64,000 nt of DNA from Thermoplasmata archaeon (GTDB lineage Archaea > Thermoplasmatota > DTKX01 > VGTL01). This document shows, one piece after another, positions 45,830 through 53,844 of this stretch. The position numbers and the translations under genes were made by a program. The stretch covers positions 29,870 through 93,869 of the forward strand of contig JAWCLH010000008.1 in assembly GCA_038851035.1 (NCBI GenBank), written 5' to 3'. A model generated the notes under the pieces. It saw only the letters and a list, made by a program, of their open reading frames with translations, was not told the DNA's origin and did no database searches. The first letter of the stretch is position 1. Every line of letters starts with the position of its first letter.

Positions 45830-46342
45830 ATGGATGTGGGCGCGAGGAAAAGGATATATGATTTCCTGCTCTCCTCTCCCGGCTGCCATCTCAGGGAGAT
45901 ACAGCGCAGGCTGGGAATTCCTCTCGGAACCCTCGAGTATCATCTGAAGTATCTGGTGGAGCATGAGTACATCAGCGTCAAGGAGGAGGGTGGCTACAAG
46001 AGGTACTACCCGGTCGGGACCATGCGTTCCGTGGACAGAAACCTCCTCTCCCTCCTCAGGCAGGACATCCCCCGGAGGCTGGTGATGTACCTCCTCCTCC
46101 ACCCAGGCTCAAAATTCGGAGACCTTGCCGCAAAATTCGACATAGCCCCCTCAACCCTCTCGTTCCACCTGTCTAAATTGCTCAGAGCCGGTGTGGTCAG
46201 CCGGACAAGGTCCGGACGCGAGAGCATTTACAAGGTTGAGAGGGAGCACGAGGTCGCCATGGTCCTCATTGCCCATCGGCGCTCGTTCCTCGACACTCTT
46301 GTCGATTCATTCGTCAGCACTTGGACTGACTTGCACCCATAG
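45830..46342 (+). CDS. Transcription regulator with two winged-helix domains
   Basis: 170 residues from ATG 45830 (MDVGARKRIYDFLLSSPG); a GTG at 45719 would add 37 low-complexity residues. The first HTH is GCHLREIQRRLGIPLGTLEYHLKYLVEHEYISV with wing YKRYYPVG. The second is SKFGDLAAKFDIAPSTLSFHLSKLLRAGVVSRTRSGRESIYKVE. This double winged-helix plan is common in archaea next to small membrane proteins. It follows the three-helix gene on the same strand and precedes the surface-protein pseudogene, either of which it may regulate. Confidence 0.8.
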   Translation: MDVGARKRIYDFLLSSPGCHLREIQRRLGIPLGTLEYHLKYLVEHEYISVKEEGGYKRYYPVGTMRSVDRNLLSLLRQDIPRRLVMYLLLHPGSKFGDLAAKFDIAPSTLSFHLSKLLRAGVVSRTRSGRESIYKVEREHEVAMVLIAHRRSFLDTLVDSFVSTWTDLHP

Positions 46343-46432
46343 ATATGGCAGCAGAGATTTTTTCTATAAAAAGATATAATATGGTATAAATGTGGCAAAT
46401 ATGGCATTAGGTTGTAAGAAAGGGGTGAATGA

Positions 46433-47707
46433 ATGAGCTCCCGAGTATTATCTGGAGGAATGGTGCTTCTCCTGCTTTTGACCTCACTTCTTCCTCCCTT
46501 CGCTACTACAGATGAAAGGGTAGGCGGGCGGGAGACTGTCCTCACGGTGGTCGAGGAATGGAGCAGCGGAGAGCTGGAGTGGACCCCCAGCCTTGTGCTA
46601 AATGACACGAATGGCGACGCGAGAGATGAGATGATTCTCTGGGGCGGTCTGCCAGATGGCGGGTCTAGGGTCGAGGTCTACGACCTCCCGGGATATCAGA
46701 GATTGTGGGAATGCAACTACACCGGCTGGATAAGCCTTCAGTTAGCGGACCTCGGGGGCAACGGCTCTGTGCAGCTCCTGATCCACGAGAGCAGCGAGAA
46801 TAGTGAAAATGTCACAATTATTTCGGGAGCGGACTATTCGACGGTGTGGAAGGGCCCGACGCTGAAGGGCTCGATATTGTATGAATTTCTTGAAGATATA
46901 GACTCGGACGGTGAGCTCGAGTTCGTCTGGATCAACACTACCTACTCTGTGGAGTGGCGGGAGACCACGATATCCACAGCCGTCCACGTATACGGCGCTT
47001 TTAGCCACAATAAGGAGTGGGAGAGCCTCCTGCTCGAGGGGACTGTGAGCTGGGCTGAAGTGGAGAGCGTGGACGAGGACCCGGCGCTGGAGCTCCTCAT
47101 TATCACAAGCGCGGGGGAGCGCCAGAACGCCTCCTCCGTTTCATTCCTGGTCTACGACGGAGCCACCCATAATCTCCAATGGGCCGTCAGGGGCGAGCCG
47201 GAGCTCACTGGCCTCGAGTACCTGCATGGAGGTGATGTGGACGGAGACGGCCGGAAGGAGGTAGTTCTGGTGGTCCGTGAGGGCTCCGGGGACGAGACCG
47301 GGAGCGCAGGGTTCAGAGTCCTCCAAGGGTCCGATGGGGCGCTGGAGTGGAACAGAACCGTTGGGCCCTCCTGCTACGCGGATGTCATTGATATCGATAA
47401 CGACAAAGTTCCCGAGCTTATTGCCACGGGCTACAGCTCCTCCTTTGTTTCCATGGAGAGCAACTATACACACTACATTTTCAGCCTGAAAGACAGAAAC
47501 CTCAAATGGAGCGCAGGTCCCTGGGCAATGGGGATGTTCAACATGTCCCTGTTAACGGCCCGGGAGCTCACGGGCGACAGCGTCATGGAACTAGTTATTA
47601 TGAACGTCAGTTTTAACTTCAGCAATTTCGTGTTTACTACAAGCTTCTTTATACTGGACGGGAAGAACTACACCCAGAAGTGGAGCTCGCCGGCCTTCCA
47701 GGGCTAG
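46433..47707 (+). CDS. First open segment of the interrupted surface protein
   Basis: 424 residues. A signal peptide (MSSRVLSGGMVLLLLLTSLLPPFA) is followed by seven and a half FG-GAP-like repeats of about 60 residues, with calcium-loop motifs DTNGDARDE, DIDSDGELE, DVDGDGRKE and DIDNDKVPE. The frame ends at the TAG after SSPAFQG. On its own the product would be a secreted, unanchored, incomplete propeller. Confidence 0.6.
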   Translation: MSSRVLSGGMVLLLLLTSLLPPFATTDERVGGRETVLTVVEEWSSGELEWTPSLVLNDTNGDARDEMILWGGLPDGGSRVEVYDLPGYQRLWECNYTGWISLQLADLGGNGSVQLLIHESSENSENVTIISGADYSTVWKGPTLKGSILYEFLEDIDSDGELEFVWINTTYSVEWRETTISTAVHVYGAFSHNKEWESLLLEGTVSWAEVESVDEDPALELLIITSAGERQNASSVSFLVYDGATHNLQWAVRGEPELTGLEYLHGGDVDGDGRKEVVLVVREGSGDETGSAGFRVLQGSDGALEWNRTVGPSCYADVIDIDNDKVPELIATGYSSSFVSMESNYTHYIFSLKDRNLKWSAGPWAMGMFNMSLLTARELTGDSVMELVIMNVSFNFSNFVFTTSFFILDGKNYTQKWSSPAFQG

Positions 47708-47758
47708 GGGGGCGAGCTCAACGCCCTTCAGCTCGACTCCGACCCATCCTGGGAACTC

Positions 47759-49639
47759 GTGCTGCCCGAGAGCTGGTCGACGGACGAGGGTGTGGACTAT
47801 GGGGTTGTCCACGTCTATTCCACCGACACATTCAAAGAGGAGTGGAAGAGCGAGGTTTATGAGGGCTCCATCTCAGCCACCGCGATGCAGATTGTGAATG
47901 AGAGCCGTACCGAGCTCGTCATACACACCTGGAGCTACGACACGGTGAACGGGAGTTCCATTGCCCAGCTCTTCGTTCTGGACACGGATAGCCACTCGGT
48001 CCTCTGGGAGAGCCCTATAGGAGCCAGCGTGGACATCGTCCCTGCGGACCTCTATGGCTCCAGCAGGAACGAGATTGTGGCCGCGGTGAGCCGGGGCGAC
48101 TATCCAGAGGTCAAGGGGTTCTTTTACGCCTACAACGACACCACTTTGCTCGAAACCTGGAGCTCCGGAGAGCTCCAGGGCTCTCCAGCCATCCTTTGCG
48201 CAGGTGACATCGACGGCGACGGTAGGGGAGAGCTGGCGGGCAGCACCATCCGCGACGACCCCACCGGACGGAGGAGTAAAACGGTCCTCACTGTCTGGGA
48301 GTTCTACGAGGGCCCGTCCCTCCTTCCAGACTTGGCGATTTTGCCCAAAGACATCTACCTCTCGGACCCCAACCCGGTGGAGGGCTTCCCGCTCAACATT
48401 TCCGCAGTAGCGACCAACATCGGCAACAAGGCTTCCGGTGCGTTCTGCGCCACTTTCCTTGTCGATGGAATCCAGCAAGCCCAGACTACTCTCGAGCTCC
48501 CGGCTGGCTGCTCAACCACCGCAGTTTTCACCTGGGCGCCCCGGGCCGGAAACCACACCCTCGAGGTCCGACTCGACCCTAGGAACCTCGTTCGAGAGCT
48601 CAACGAGAACAACAACAACGCCTCCATCCGTGTGAGCGTGAGGGAGAGGCCACGTCCCATCGCGGTAATCACCTCCCCCCGGGAAGGGGAAGAATATGTG
48701 GAGGGGCAAAACATCACTTTCGATGGAAGATCGAGCTTAGCACCCCAAGGCTGCGAGTTCGTATGGAGCTCAGACCTGAGCGGGCCAATAGGGACGGGCC
48801 CTCTCCTCAACGCCTCGCTCCCGATGGGGGACCACACGATTTCTCTCGAGCTTCTCGACCCAGCCACCGGCCTCTTGTCGTGTGCGCGCGTGAACATAAT
48901 CGTTCTGCCACCCCCACCGCCATCGGGCGAGGCCAGGGCGGTCATATCCTCTCCCAGAGAGGGGGCGCGCTTCACGGCGGGTGACCCGATTTTCTTCGAC
49001 GGCAGCAGGAGCCAAGCCTCCGAAAGAGGTCTCAAGCTCGAATTCCTTTGGGTCTCTAACATCTCCGGCGAGCTCGCCAGAATCCCCAAGTTCACTAGGG
49101 CCCTTCCGCCTGGAGACCACATGATAACCCTCAAGGTCGAAGACGAGCACAATCGCACTCAATCTGCCTCCGTTAACATCTCTGTCAGCCCAGTGGATGG
49201 CGTGGTTGCGATAATTGATTCTCCATTAGATGGGCAGGTCTTCGAGGCGAACCAGGAAATCCGCTTCAGCGCCTCCAGCTCGTCGGGCCCGCCGGGGTGC
49301 TACCTGTCCTACCTCTGGAGCTCCAGCATCAGCGGCCCCCTAAGCACGGAGAGGGAATTCTCGAGAAGGCTCCCTTTCGGCAATCATACAATATCCCTCA
49401 GAGTCACCGACGACAAGGAGCGCTCGGCCACGGCCTACGTGAATATTACGGTCAAGAGGCTCATAGACTATCCGCCGGTCGTCGCCTTTGTCCACCCCTC
49501 CGAAGGTGCCATCGTGCAAGGCGTGGTTATTATCAACGGAACGGCTTGGGACGACACAGAGGTGGTTGGGGTCTATGTTCGGATCGACCACCAACCCTGG
49601 GACATCGCCTCTAGAACCACAAGCTGGAGCTACAGGTGA
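47759..49639 (+). CDS. Second open segment of the interrupted surface protein
   Basis: 626 residues if read from GTG 47759, in the same frame as the first segment. It holds the remaining propeller repeats (EWKSEVYEGSISA..., GDIDGDGRGE), a CARDB domain (PDLAILPKDIYLSDPNPVEGFP) and three PKD-like domains beginning RPIAVITSPREGE, ARAVISSPREGA and VVAIIDSPLDGQ, then the start of an Ig-like domain. No ribosome-binding site, promoter or signal peptide marks 47759 as a real start, which supports its being the downstream part of one gene. Confidence 0.5.
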   Translation: MLPESWSTDEGVDYGVVHVYSTDTFKEEWKSEVYEGSISATAMQIVNESRTELVIHTWSYDTVNGSSIAQLFVLDTDSHSVLWESPIGASVDIVPADLYGSSRNEIVAAVSRGDYPEVKGFFYAYNDTTLLETWSSGELQGSPAILCAGDIDGDGRGELAGSTIRDDPTGRRSKTVLTVWEFYEGPSLLPDLAILPKDIYLSDPNPVEGFPLNISAVATNIGNKASGAFCATFLVDGIQQAQTTLELPAGCSTTAVFTWAPRAGNHTLEVRLDPRNLVRELNENNNNASIRVSVRERPRPIAVITSPREGEEYVEGQNITFDGRSSLAPQGCEFVWSSDLSGPIGTGPLLNASLPMGDHTISLELLDPATGLLSCARVNIIVLPPPPPSGEARAVISSPREGARFTAGDPIFFDGSRSQASERGLKLEFLWVSNISGELARIPKFTRALPPGDHMITLKVEDEHNRTQSASVNISVSPVDGVVAIIDSPLDGQVFEANQEIRFSASSSSGPPGCYLSYLWSSSISGPLSTEREFSRRLPFGNHTISLRVTDDKERSATAYVNITVKRLIDYPPVVAFVHPSEGAIVQGVVIINGTAWDDTEVVGVYVRIDHQPWDIASRTTSWSYR

Positions 49640-49940
49640 GACACCACCAGGGTCGAGAACGGAACCCACAGAATCTCCCTCAGAGCGAGCGATGGTCTCC
49701 AAAGCTCTTTGGAAGTTGCTATAAACGTCACGGTCGCCAACCCACCACCCCCGCCCCGTCCACCCAAGCCCCCGATAGAAGGCGGAGGCACATCGCCCCT
49801 TGTCTGGGCTACGGTGGCCATTGTAATCGCGGGAGCCATAGCGGTAGCTGCCTACCGCATGAGAAGGGGGAGAGGGGAAAATTAGCTCCGCATGCCCATG
49901 GCTTCCCCCCGTCATTTCTAAAACCAATCGGAATTCGACG

Positions 49941-49990
49941 AAAAAATATAAAAAAAGAACATTTTTCGACGGTTAATCGACGGTGAAAAT
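49941..49990 (+). promoter_or_regulatory. TATA run with 11-base-spaced direct repeats
   Basis: A 17-base A/T-rich run (49941-49957) is followed by two exact copies of TCGACGGT at 49966-49973 and 49977-49984, 11 bases apart, and a related TCGACG at 49935. Arms CGAAAAAAT and ATTTTTCG also form an inverted pair. It lies upstream of the gene at 50102 and looks like a regulated promoter. Confidence 0.45.
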
Positions 49991-50062
49991 CAGGAAATTT
50001 ATCGAATGTTTCCATCGGGGCGAGCCTGGGTCCGTCAGAGCGCCCTCAATAAAGTTTATATT

Positions 50063-50083
50063 CTCTCTCGGTAATATAGAGAG
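50063..50083 (+). promoter_or_regulatory. Inverted repeat CTCTCT-N9-AGAGAG just after a TATA-like element
   Basis: AGTTTATATT (about 50053-50062) is followed at once by the hyphenated palindrome, about 20-40 bases before ATG 50102. The position near the expected transcription start suits a repressor site. Confidence 0.4.
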
Positions 50084-50101
50084 CGAACCGGGTGGTTCTC
50101 T

Positions 50102-50317
50102 ATGGGGAAGCGCATCGGAAAGGAAAAGATTGAGCGTGAGAAGGGCTATTTATACTACGTCGGAAAGGACGGGTACGTGTGGAGGGTTCCCACCAAGGTG
50201 AACAAGAGGGGAACAAAGAAAAAAGTGGGCACCGAGAAGATAGAGAGGAAGCCCGGCTTCATGTACTACCTGGACAAAGCGGGGTACGTGGCCGAGGCGA
50301 AGATGAAGGGTGCCTGA
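50102..50317 (+). CDS. Small basic protein with two tandem copies of a YxYxxxKxGYV unit
   Basis: 71 residues, strongly basic. The sequence is a duplication: IGKEKIEREKGYLYYVGKDGYVWRVPTK is followed by VGTEKIERKPGFMYYLDKAGYVAEAKMK. The shared core GxEKIERxxGxxYYxxKxGYV suggests two copies of a small beta-hairpin or SH3-like unit. The charge would suit nucleic acid or ribosome binding. The gene has its own promoter elements and a T-rich tract after the stop, so it is probably monocistronic. Function not recognised. Confidence 0.75.
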   Translation: MGKRIGKEKIEREKGYLYYVGKDGYVWRVPTKVNKRGTKKKVGTEKIERKPGFMYYLDKAGYVAEAKMKGA

Positions 50318-50338
50318 GCGGAGTCTCCACCTCTAAAC

Positions 50339-50366
50339 CTTTTTTCCCTTTACTTTCTTTTTCGTC
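50339..50366 (+). terminator. T-rich terminator of the small basic protein gene
   Basis: Three T-runs (CTTTTTT, CCCTTTAC, TTTCTTTTT) follow the stop codon by 20-45 bases, the usual form of an archaeal intrinsic terminator. Confidence 0.55.
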
Positions 50367-50473
50367 GGCCAGTATAGCCCAAGCTCTGTTTTACCAATAA
50401 TATTCCGGTGTCCTGTCGCCCAATGGAGCCTTTAGACCAGTCCCCCTGCGGTTCGCGGCATTGAATTACGTCC

Positions 50474-50761
50474 TCACCACGAGTGGGCTAGGGCATTCTT
50501 CGGGCAGGCCGCCCTGCAGGGCTCTGTTTTTCTCCCGGAGACAGGCTTGCATGGGGCGCAGGAGTACTTTATCTTCTTCCTGTGGGAGCTCGCCACCTTA
50601 GCTACGGGTGTATCTCTGAGCGGGTCGTTCTCGTCCTCCCCGACCTCCATCACACCAGCCGGGCAGGCCTCTACACATTTCCCGCATCCATCGCATCTGT
50701 CCGTGTCCACCTCGATGAAGTAGTCGCCCGAGCCATCTTTATAACCATAGTTGGCCCTCAT
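50474..50761 (-). CDS. bzdM: Two-cluster ferredoxin of the benzoyl-CoA reductase operon
   Basis: 95 residues from ATG 50761 (MRANYGYKDGSGDYF); a TATA box about 27 bases upstream favours this over the frame's earlier start. CDGCGKCVEACP binds one [4Fe-4S] cluster and CAPC...EPCRAACP the second. In bzd-type systems a ferredoxin of this kind delivers low-potential electrons to the reductase. The gene is the last of the minus-strand set and occupies the same place as bzdM after bzdQ in Azoarcus. The separate promoter could allow extra ferredoxin to be made. Confidence 0.82.
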   Translation of the reverse strand: MRANYGYKDGSGDYFIEVDTDRCDGCGKCVEACPAGVMEVGEDENDPLRDTPVAKVASSHRKKIKYSCAPCKPVSGRKTEPCRAACPKNALAHSW

Positions 50762-50783
50762 TGCGCTTCCTCCGCCCCACACC

Positions 50784-50796
50784 TTGTTATTTATCC
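50784..50796 (-). promoter_or_regulatory. Internal TATA box before the ferredoxin gene
   Basis: GGATAAATAACAA on the minus strand is about 27 bases before ATG 50761, the spacing of a leaderless promoter inside the operon. Confidence 0.5.
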
Positions 50797-50857
50797 CCCA
50801 CCCCCGCCCACATTTGACGCATCTACCCTCCGGAGGCGTCGAGAGAGGACTCCCCTC

Positions 50858-51724
50858 TCACGCTTTGCCCTTCTCGACAATGGTCTTTGCGAAAAGGGCA
50901 GCGCCGACTGCGCCAGCGATCTGGGGGTCCTCCTTCGGCTTAGCCACAGTCAGACCCAGCTCCTTCTCGAGCCTTCTCACAACTCCGATGTTCTTGGCGA
51001 TGCCGCCGGTTATTGCGAAATCCTTCTCCACGCCAATTCTCTCGAGGAGTGTGAAGATTCTGTGGGCCATGGCGGAGCAGTAGGCCGCGAGGACCTTGTT
51101 TTTCGGCCAGCCCGCCCTGAGAAGGCTCGAGGCCTCGGATTTGGCGAAAACGACGCAGGTGCTCGAAACAGGTGGGGGCTCTTGCTCCACTTCAAAGGAA
51201 AGCTCGCCGACTTTCTCGATGGGAACCTGAAGGAGGTCAGCAAAAACCTCCATCCCCCTGCCCGTGCCTGCAGCGCACTTGTCGTTCATCAGAAAAGAAA
51301 TCACCTTCCCCTTCTCGTCGCACCTTATCGCCTTGCAGTCCTGCCCGCCCATGTCCAGCACAGTTCTCACGGTGGGACCGTACATGAAGTTCGCACCTCT
51401 GGCGTGGCAAGCGATTTCTGTTATCGCCCTGTTCGCGAAGGGGACATTGACTCTTCCGTATCCGGTGCCCACCGTGTAATTTATCCTCTCGCGGGGAAGC
51501 CCCGTGCCCTCGAGGGCCCATTTCAGGCCCTTTTCCGCGCTCTCCGGGCTCGAGGAGCCCGTCCTCATATTGCTATAGGCGTATAGCTTCCCGTCCGCCA
51601 TAATGACGACCTGCGTGCTGACGGAGCCGACGTCGACGCCGCAGGTTATCAGCTTCGCATCCCTCCAGTCCACCTCCGGTGAGGTCCACCTGTACTCCTT
51701 CCACCTCCAGTACTCCTCCGCCAT
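50858..51724 (-). CDS. bzdQ: ATPase subunit of benzoyl-CoA reductase-like enzyme, BzdQ/BcrA type
   Basis: 288 residues. ASKHA-fold ATPase (BadF/BadG/BcrA/BcrD family) that drives electrons to high energy using ATP. The N-terminal extension WRWKEYRWTSPEVDW precedes the phosphate-1 motif TCGVDVGSVSTQ. VLDMGGQDCKAI is the phosphate-2 region. The two cysteines that bridge a [4Fe-4S] cluster with the partner ATPase are in NDKCAAGTGRGMEV and SSTCVVFAKSE, and GGIAKN is the adenosine motif. Its ATG directly abuts the TAG of the upstream gene, so translation is coupled. Activators of 2-hydroxyacyl-CoA dehydratases are close relatives, but those work as single-type dimers; two different ATPases together are the mark of benzoyl-CoA reductases. 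Confidence 0.85.
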   Translation of the reverse strand: MAEEYWRWKEYRWTSPEVDWRDAKLITCGVDVGSVSTQVVIMADGKLYAYSNMRTGSSSPESAEKGLKWALEGTGLPRERINYTVGTGYGRVNVPFANRAITEIACHARGANFMYGPTVRTVLDMGGQDCKAIRCDEKGKVISFLMNDKCAAGTGRGMEVFADLLQVPIEKVGELSFEVEQEPPPVSSTCVVFAKSEASSLLRAGWPKNKVLAAYCSAMAHRIFTLLERIGVEKDFAITGGIAKNIGVVRRLEKELGLTVAKPKEDPQIAGAVGAALFAKTIVEKGKA

Positions 51725-52507
51725 CTATCTCACCCCCTCCAGCTCCGCGGCCGCCAGGGCCGCTCCCAAAGCCCCGACGTACTCCGGGTCCTCGGGGACC
51801 ATTACCTGGATCTGGAGATTTCTCTTGATTGCCTCGACGAAGGCCTTATTCCTTGCTACACCGCCGATAAGGACAACGTCGGGGTCAAATCCTACCTTTC
51901 TTACCATCGATGTGATTCTGTCGGCAATCGCGTCGTTGACGGCCCTCGCGATATCCTCCTTCGCGGTCTTCTGATGCACTAGGGTCACGACCTCGGACTC
52001 AGCGAATACGGCGCACTGGGCATTCATGGGGATTGTCTTGGTCGATTTCAGTGCCAGCGGTCCTAGCTCTTCGAGCGGAACCTCTAGGGCCCGGGCCATC
52101 GCCTCCATGAACGAGCCCGCGCCAGCCGCGCACTTCTCGTTAACTGCGAAGTCTATGACCTTTCCCGCTGCGTCGCACCTCAGGCACTTCCCTTCCTCCG
52201 CGCCCACGTCGATAACAGTCCTCGTTCCCGGATGGAGGAATACTGCCCCTTTTGCCCCTGCGCTCACCTCAGTCACGTTGTCCTTTGCATACGGTGCGGT
52301 GGTGCGGCCCGTTCCAGTGGATGTTATGTGCCTGACATCATCCATTTTCAAACCCGCCTTGCCGAGCGCCTCTGCGAATGCCCTCTCCGTTGCGGCCTTC
52401 GTGTCGGTCCCCACGGGAAGCTGGCTCTTCGCCAATATCCTCTTCCCGTCCTCCAACAGAACCACCTTGATGTTTTTTGCGCCCATGTCGATGCCTGCGG
52501 TTATCAT
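51725..52507 (-). CDS. bzdP: Second ATPase subunit of benzoyl-CoA reductase-like enzyme, BzdP/BcrD type
   Basis: 260 residues. Same ASKHA fold as the next gene: TAGIDMGAKNIKVVLL (phosphate 1), TVIDVGAEEGKCL (phosphate 2), LIGGVARNKAF (adenosine). Cluster-ligand cysteines are in NEKCAAGAGSFMEAMA and NAQCAVFAESEV. The two ATPase subunits would pair around a shared [4Fe-4S] cluster and feed electrons to the BzdN-BzdO catalytic pair. It lies nine bases after the BzdO gene and abuts the BzdQ gene. Confidence 0.86.
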   Translation of the reverse strand: MITAGIDMGAKNIKVVLLEDGKRILAKSQLPVGTDTKAATERAFAEALGKAGLKMDDVRHITSTGTGRTTAPYAKDNVTEVSAGAKGAVFLHPGTRTVIDVGAEEGKCLRCDAAGKVIDFAVNEKCAAGAGSFMEAMARALEVPLEELGPLALKSTKTIPMNAQCAVFAESEVVTLVHQKTAKEDIARAVNDAIADRITSMVRKVGFDPDVVLIGGVARNKAFVEAIKRNLQIQVMVPEDPEYVGALGAALAAAELEGVR

Positions 52508-52516
52508 GCCATCACC

Positions 52517-53833
52517 TCAGTCGAACTCCTTCTTCATCCCGAGCGTCTCCATGAAGGCGTCTATCCTGCTCATCGTTCTCGTCATGTCGAACTCCCTCTC
52601 GTCACCCATGTTTCCCTCGAATATCATCACCGGGAACCCGGCCTTGAGCAACGCCAGCCTGTTCTCCGCTATGCCAAGGCTGAGGCCCTCGCAGCCGCGG
52701 TTGTAGTGGAGCATGACGCCGTTCAGCTTCCATTGCCTCGCAATTCGAATCATCATCTCGCTCTTCAGCTGTGGCGAGTAGAAGTGCTGCCATTCCGGCT
52801 TGTGGAGCTCCCACTCTGCAAGGGCTCTGAGGGCGCTGTCCCTGTCGTTTATCGTGACGCCCCTCTCCATCGGTGTCTTTCTGTGCACCCACTCGCCGTT
52901 TTCGTCCACTTCCCAGGCGCCGATGAGGCCGAATGTGTACAGGGAGCCTATCGAGACGCAGCCGAACTTCTCCAAATACCTAAAGACCCCGAGAAAGCCC
53001 CAGGGTGGCTGCGTGTCGGACATCACCCTGCAGCGCTCGTTGGGTATTGCCGCAATACCCCGCTCCACACGGTCCTTCACCTCTTTATAGAGCTCCTCAT
53101 AAAAGTCCGCCACGACCTGGCTTGATTTGTGGAGGGTCCCCAGAACATACAGTGAGTACATTGTCTTCTCATCAAGGGGAGCTGGGATGTTCTTGTTCAG
53201 CTCACACACCTTCGCCCATGTGGATGTGGAGCGGAAATGGTTTTTGACCGCCTTGATGAGGAGGTCGTCCCGATATTTCCTCCCTGTGACCCTCTCGAGG
53301 AACTCTATTCCGTCGTGCATCTGGCCGACGATATACTCAATCTTGTTCTCGTTTATTTCCGTCTCCGGACCCACGGCCACGTCAATGCAGAAGTGAGGTA
53401 TCCCTCCTTCAAGCTCGCTGACGACCTGGTACCACTTGGCGTGGGAGCAGCAGATATGGTCCTGCCAGAGGAAGTCCGGCTTAGGGAAGGGACCGCCGAA
53501 CACATACTCGTTGAGCAGAATCGAGCCCCAGTAATTCCTCATGTAGGCACAGAGGTCCCTAGCGTAGCCCGCCTTCTCCGTCGCCTCAAGGCACCTGAGC
53601 GAGAAGGGTTTGTTGTATGCGCAGGAAGCCCCATATGGCTCGCTCGTTAGCGGATACACGTCTTCACCCAAACCGGCGGGGATGGCATCGAAGCTCCAAG
53701 CGCCGCCCGCCCAGCGCAGGCCGCCCCTCTCGTGGGCGGTGGCGTAATTCCTGTAATAGTCCTCCCTAATCTTCTTGGCCTTCTCCCAGCACTTCAGGGG
53801 CTCCGTGGGGTACTTGCCCTTTCTCTCGGCCAT
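52517..53833 (-). CDS. bzdO: Catalytic subunit of benzoyl-CoA reductase-like enzyme, BzdO/BcrB type
   Basis: 438 residues, of the 2-hydroxyglutaryl-CoA dehydratase D-component family. Conserved cysteines are spread along the chain ([29 protein letters not shown]), consistent with an iron-sulfur subunit, and [23 protein letters not shown] near the C-terminus is a family signature. It should form the aromatic-ring reducing heterodimer with BzdN. A strong AGGAGGTG ribosome-binding site precedes the ATG at 53833. Substrate cannot be read from sequence; benzoyl-CoA is inferred from operon order. Confidence 0.87.
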   Translation of the reverse strand: MAERKGKYPTEPLKCWEKAKKIREDYYRNYATAHERGGLRWAGGAWSFDAIPAGLGEDVYPLTSEPYGASCAYNKPFSLRCLEATEKAGYARDLCAYMRNYWGSILLNEYVFGGPFPKPDFLWQDHICCSHAKWYQVVSELEGGIPHFCIDVAVGPETEINENKIEYIVGQMHDGIEFLERVTGRKYRDDLLIKAVKNHFRSTSTWAKVCELNKNIPAPLDEKTMYSLYVLGTLHKSSQVVADFYEELYKEVKDRVERGIAAIPNERCRVMSDTQPPWGFLGVFRYLEKFGCVSIGSLYTFGLIGAWEVDENGEWVHRKTPMERGVTINDRDSALRALAEWELHKPEWQHFYSPQLKSEMMIRIARQWKLNGVMLHYNRGCEGLSLGIAENRLALLKAGFPVMIFEGNMGDEREFDMTRTMSRIDAFMETLGMKKEFD

Positions 53834-53844
53834 CCATCCACCTC

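Larger units (their letters stand above)
46433..49885 (+). pseudogene. FG-GAP/PKD surface protein interrupted by two in-frame stops
   Basis: One continuous reading frame of 1151 codons is broken by TAG at 47705-47707 and TGA at 49637-49639; no frameshift is needed. The intact design would be: signal peptide, about eleven propeller-like repeats with W...LxG and D-x-D-G-D, a CARDB domain, three PKD-like domains, an Ig-like domain, one membrane helix (PLVWATVAIVIAGAIAVAAY) and a basic end. The first stop falls inside a propeller blade; the second falls in SWSYR-stop-DTTRVENGTH, where related domains usually have Trp. A single G-to-A change would explain TGA from TGG there, and possibly TAG too. 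Other genes in the window use TAG and TGA as normal stops, so a recoded genetic code is unlikely. Fresh pseudogene, sequencing error or readthrough remain possible. Confidence 0.75.

Noticed and set aside
46433..49885. Genome-wide recoding of TGA or TAG as the cause of the internal stops
   Set aside because: Many intact genes here end in TGA (S6e, DNA ligase, the PIN protein) and aIF2 gamma ends in TAG, so neither codon is globally reassigned. Local readthrough is not excluded.
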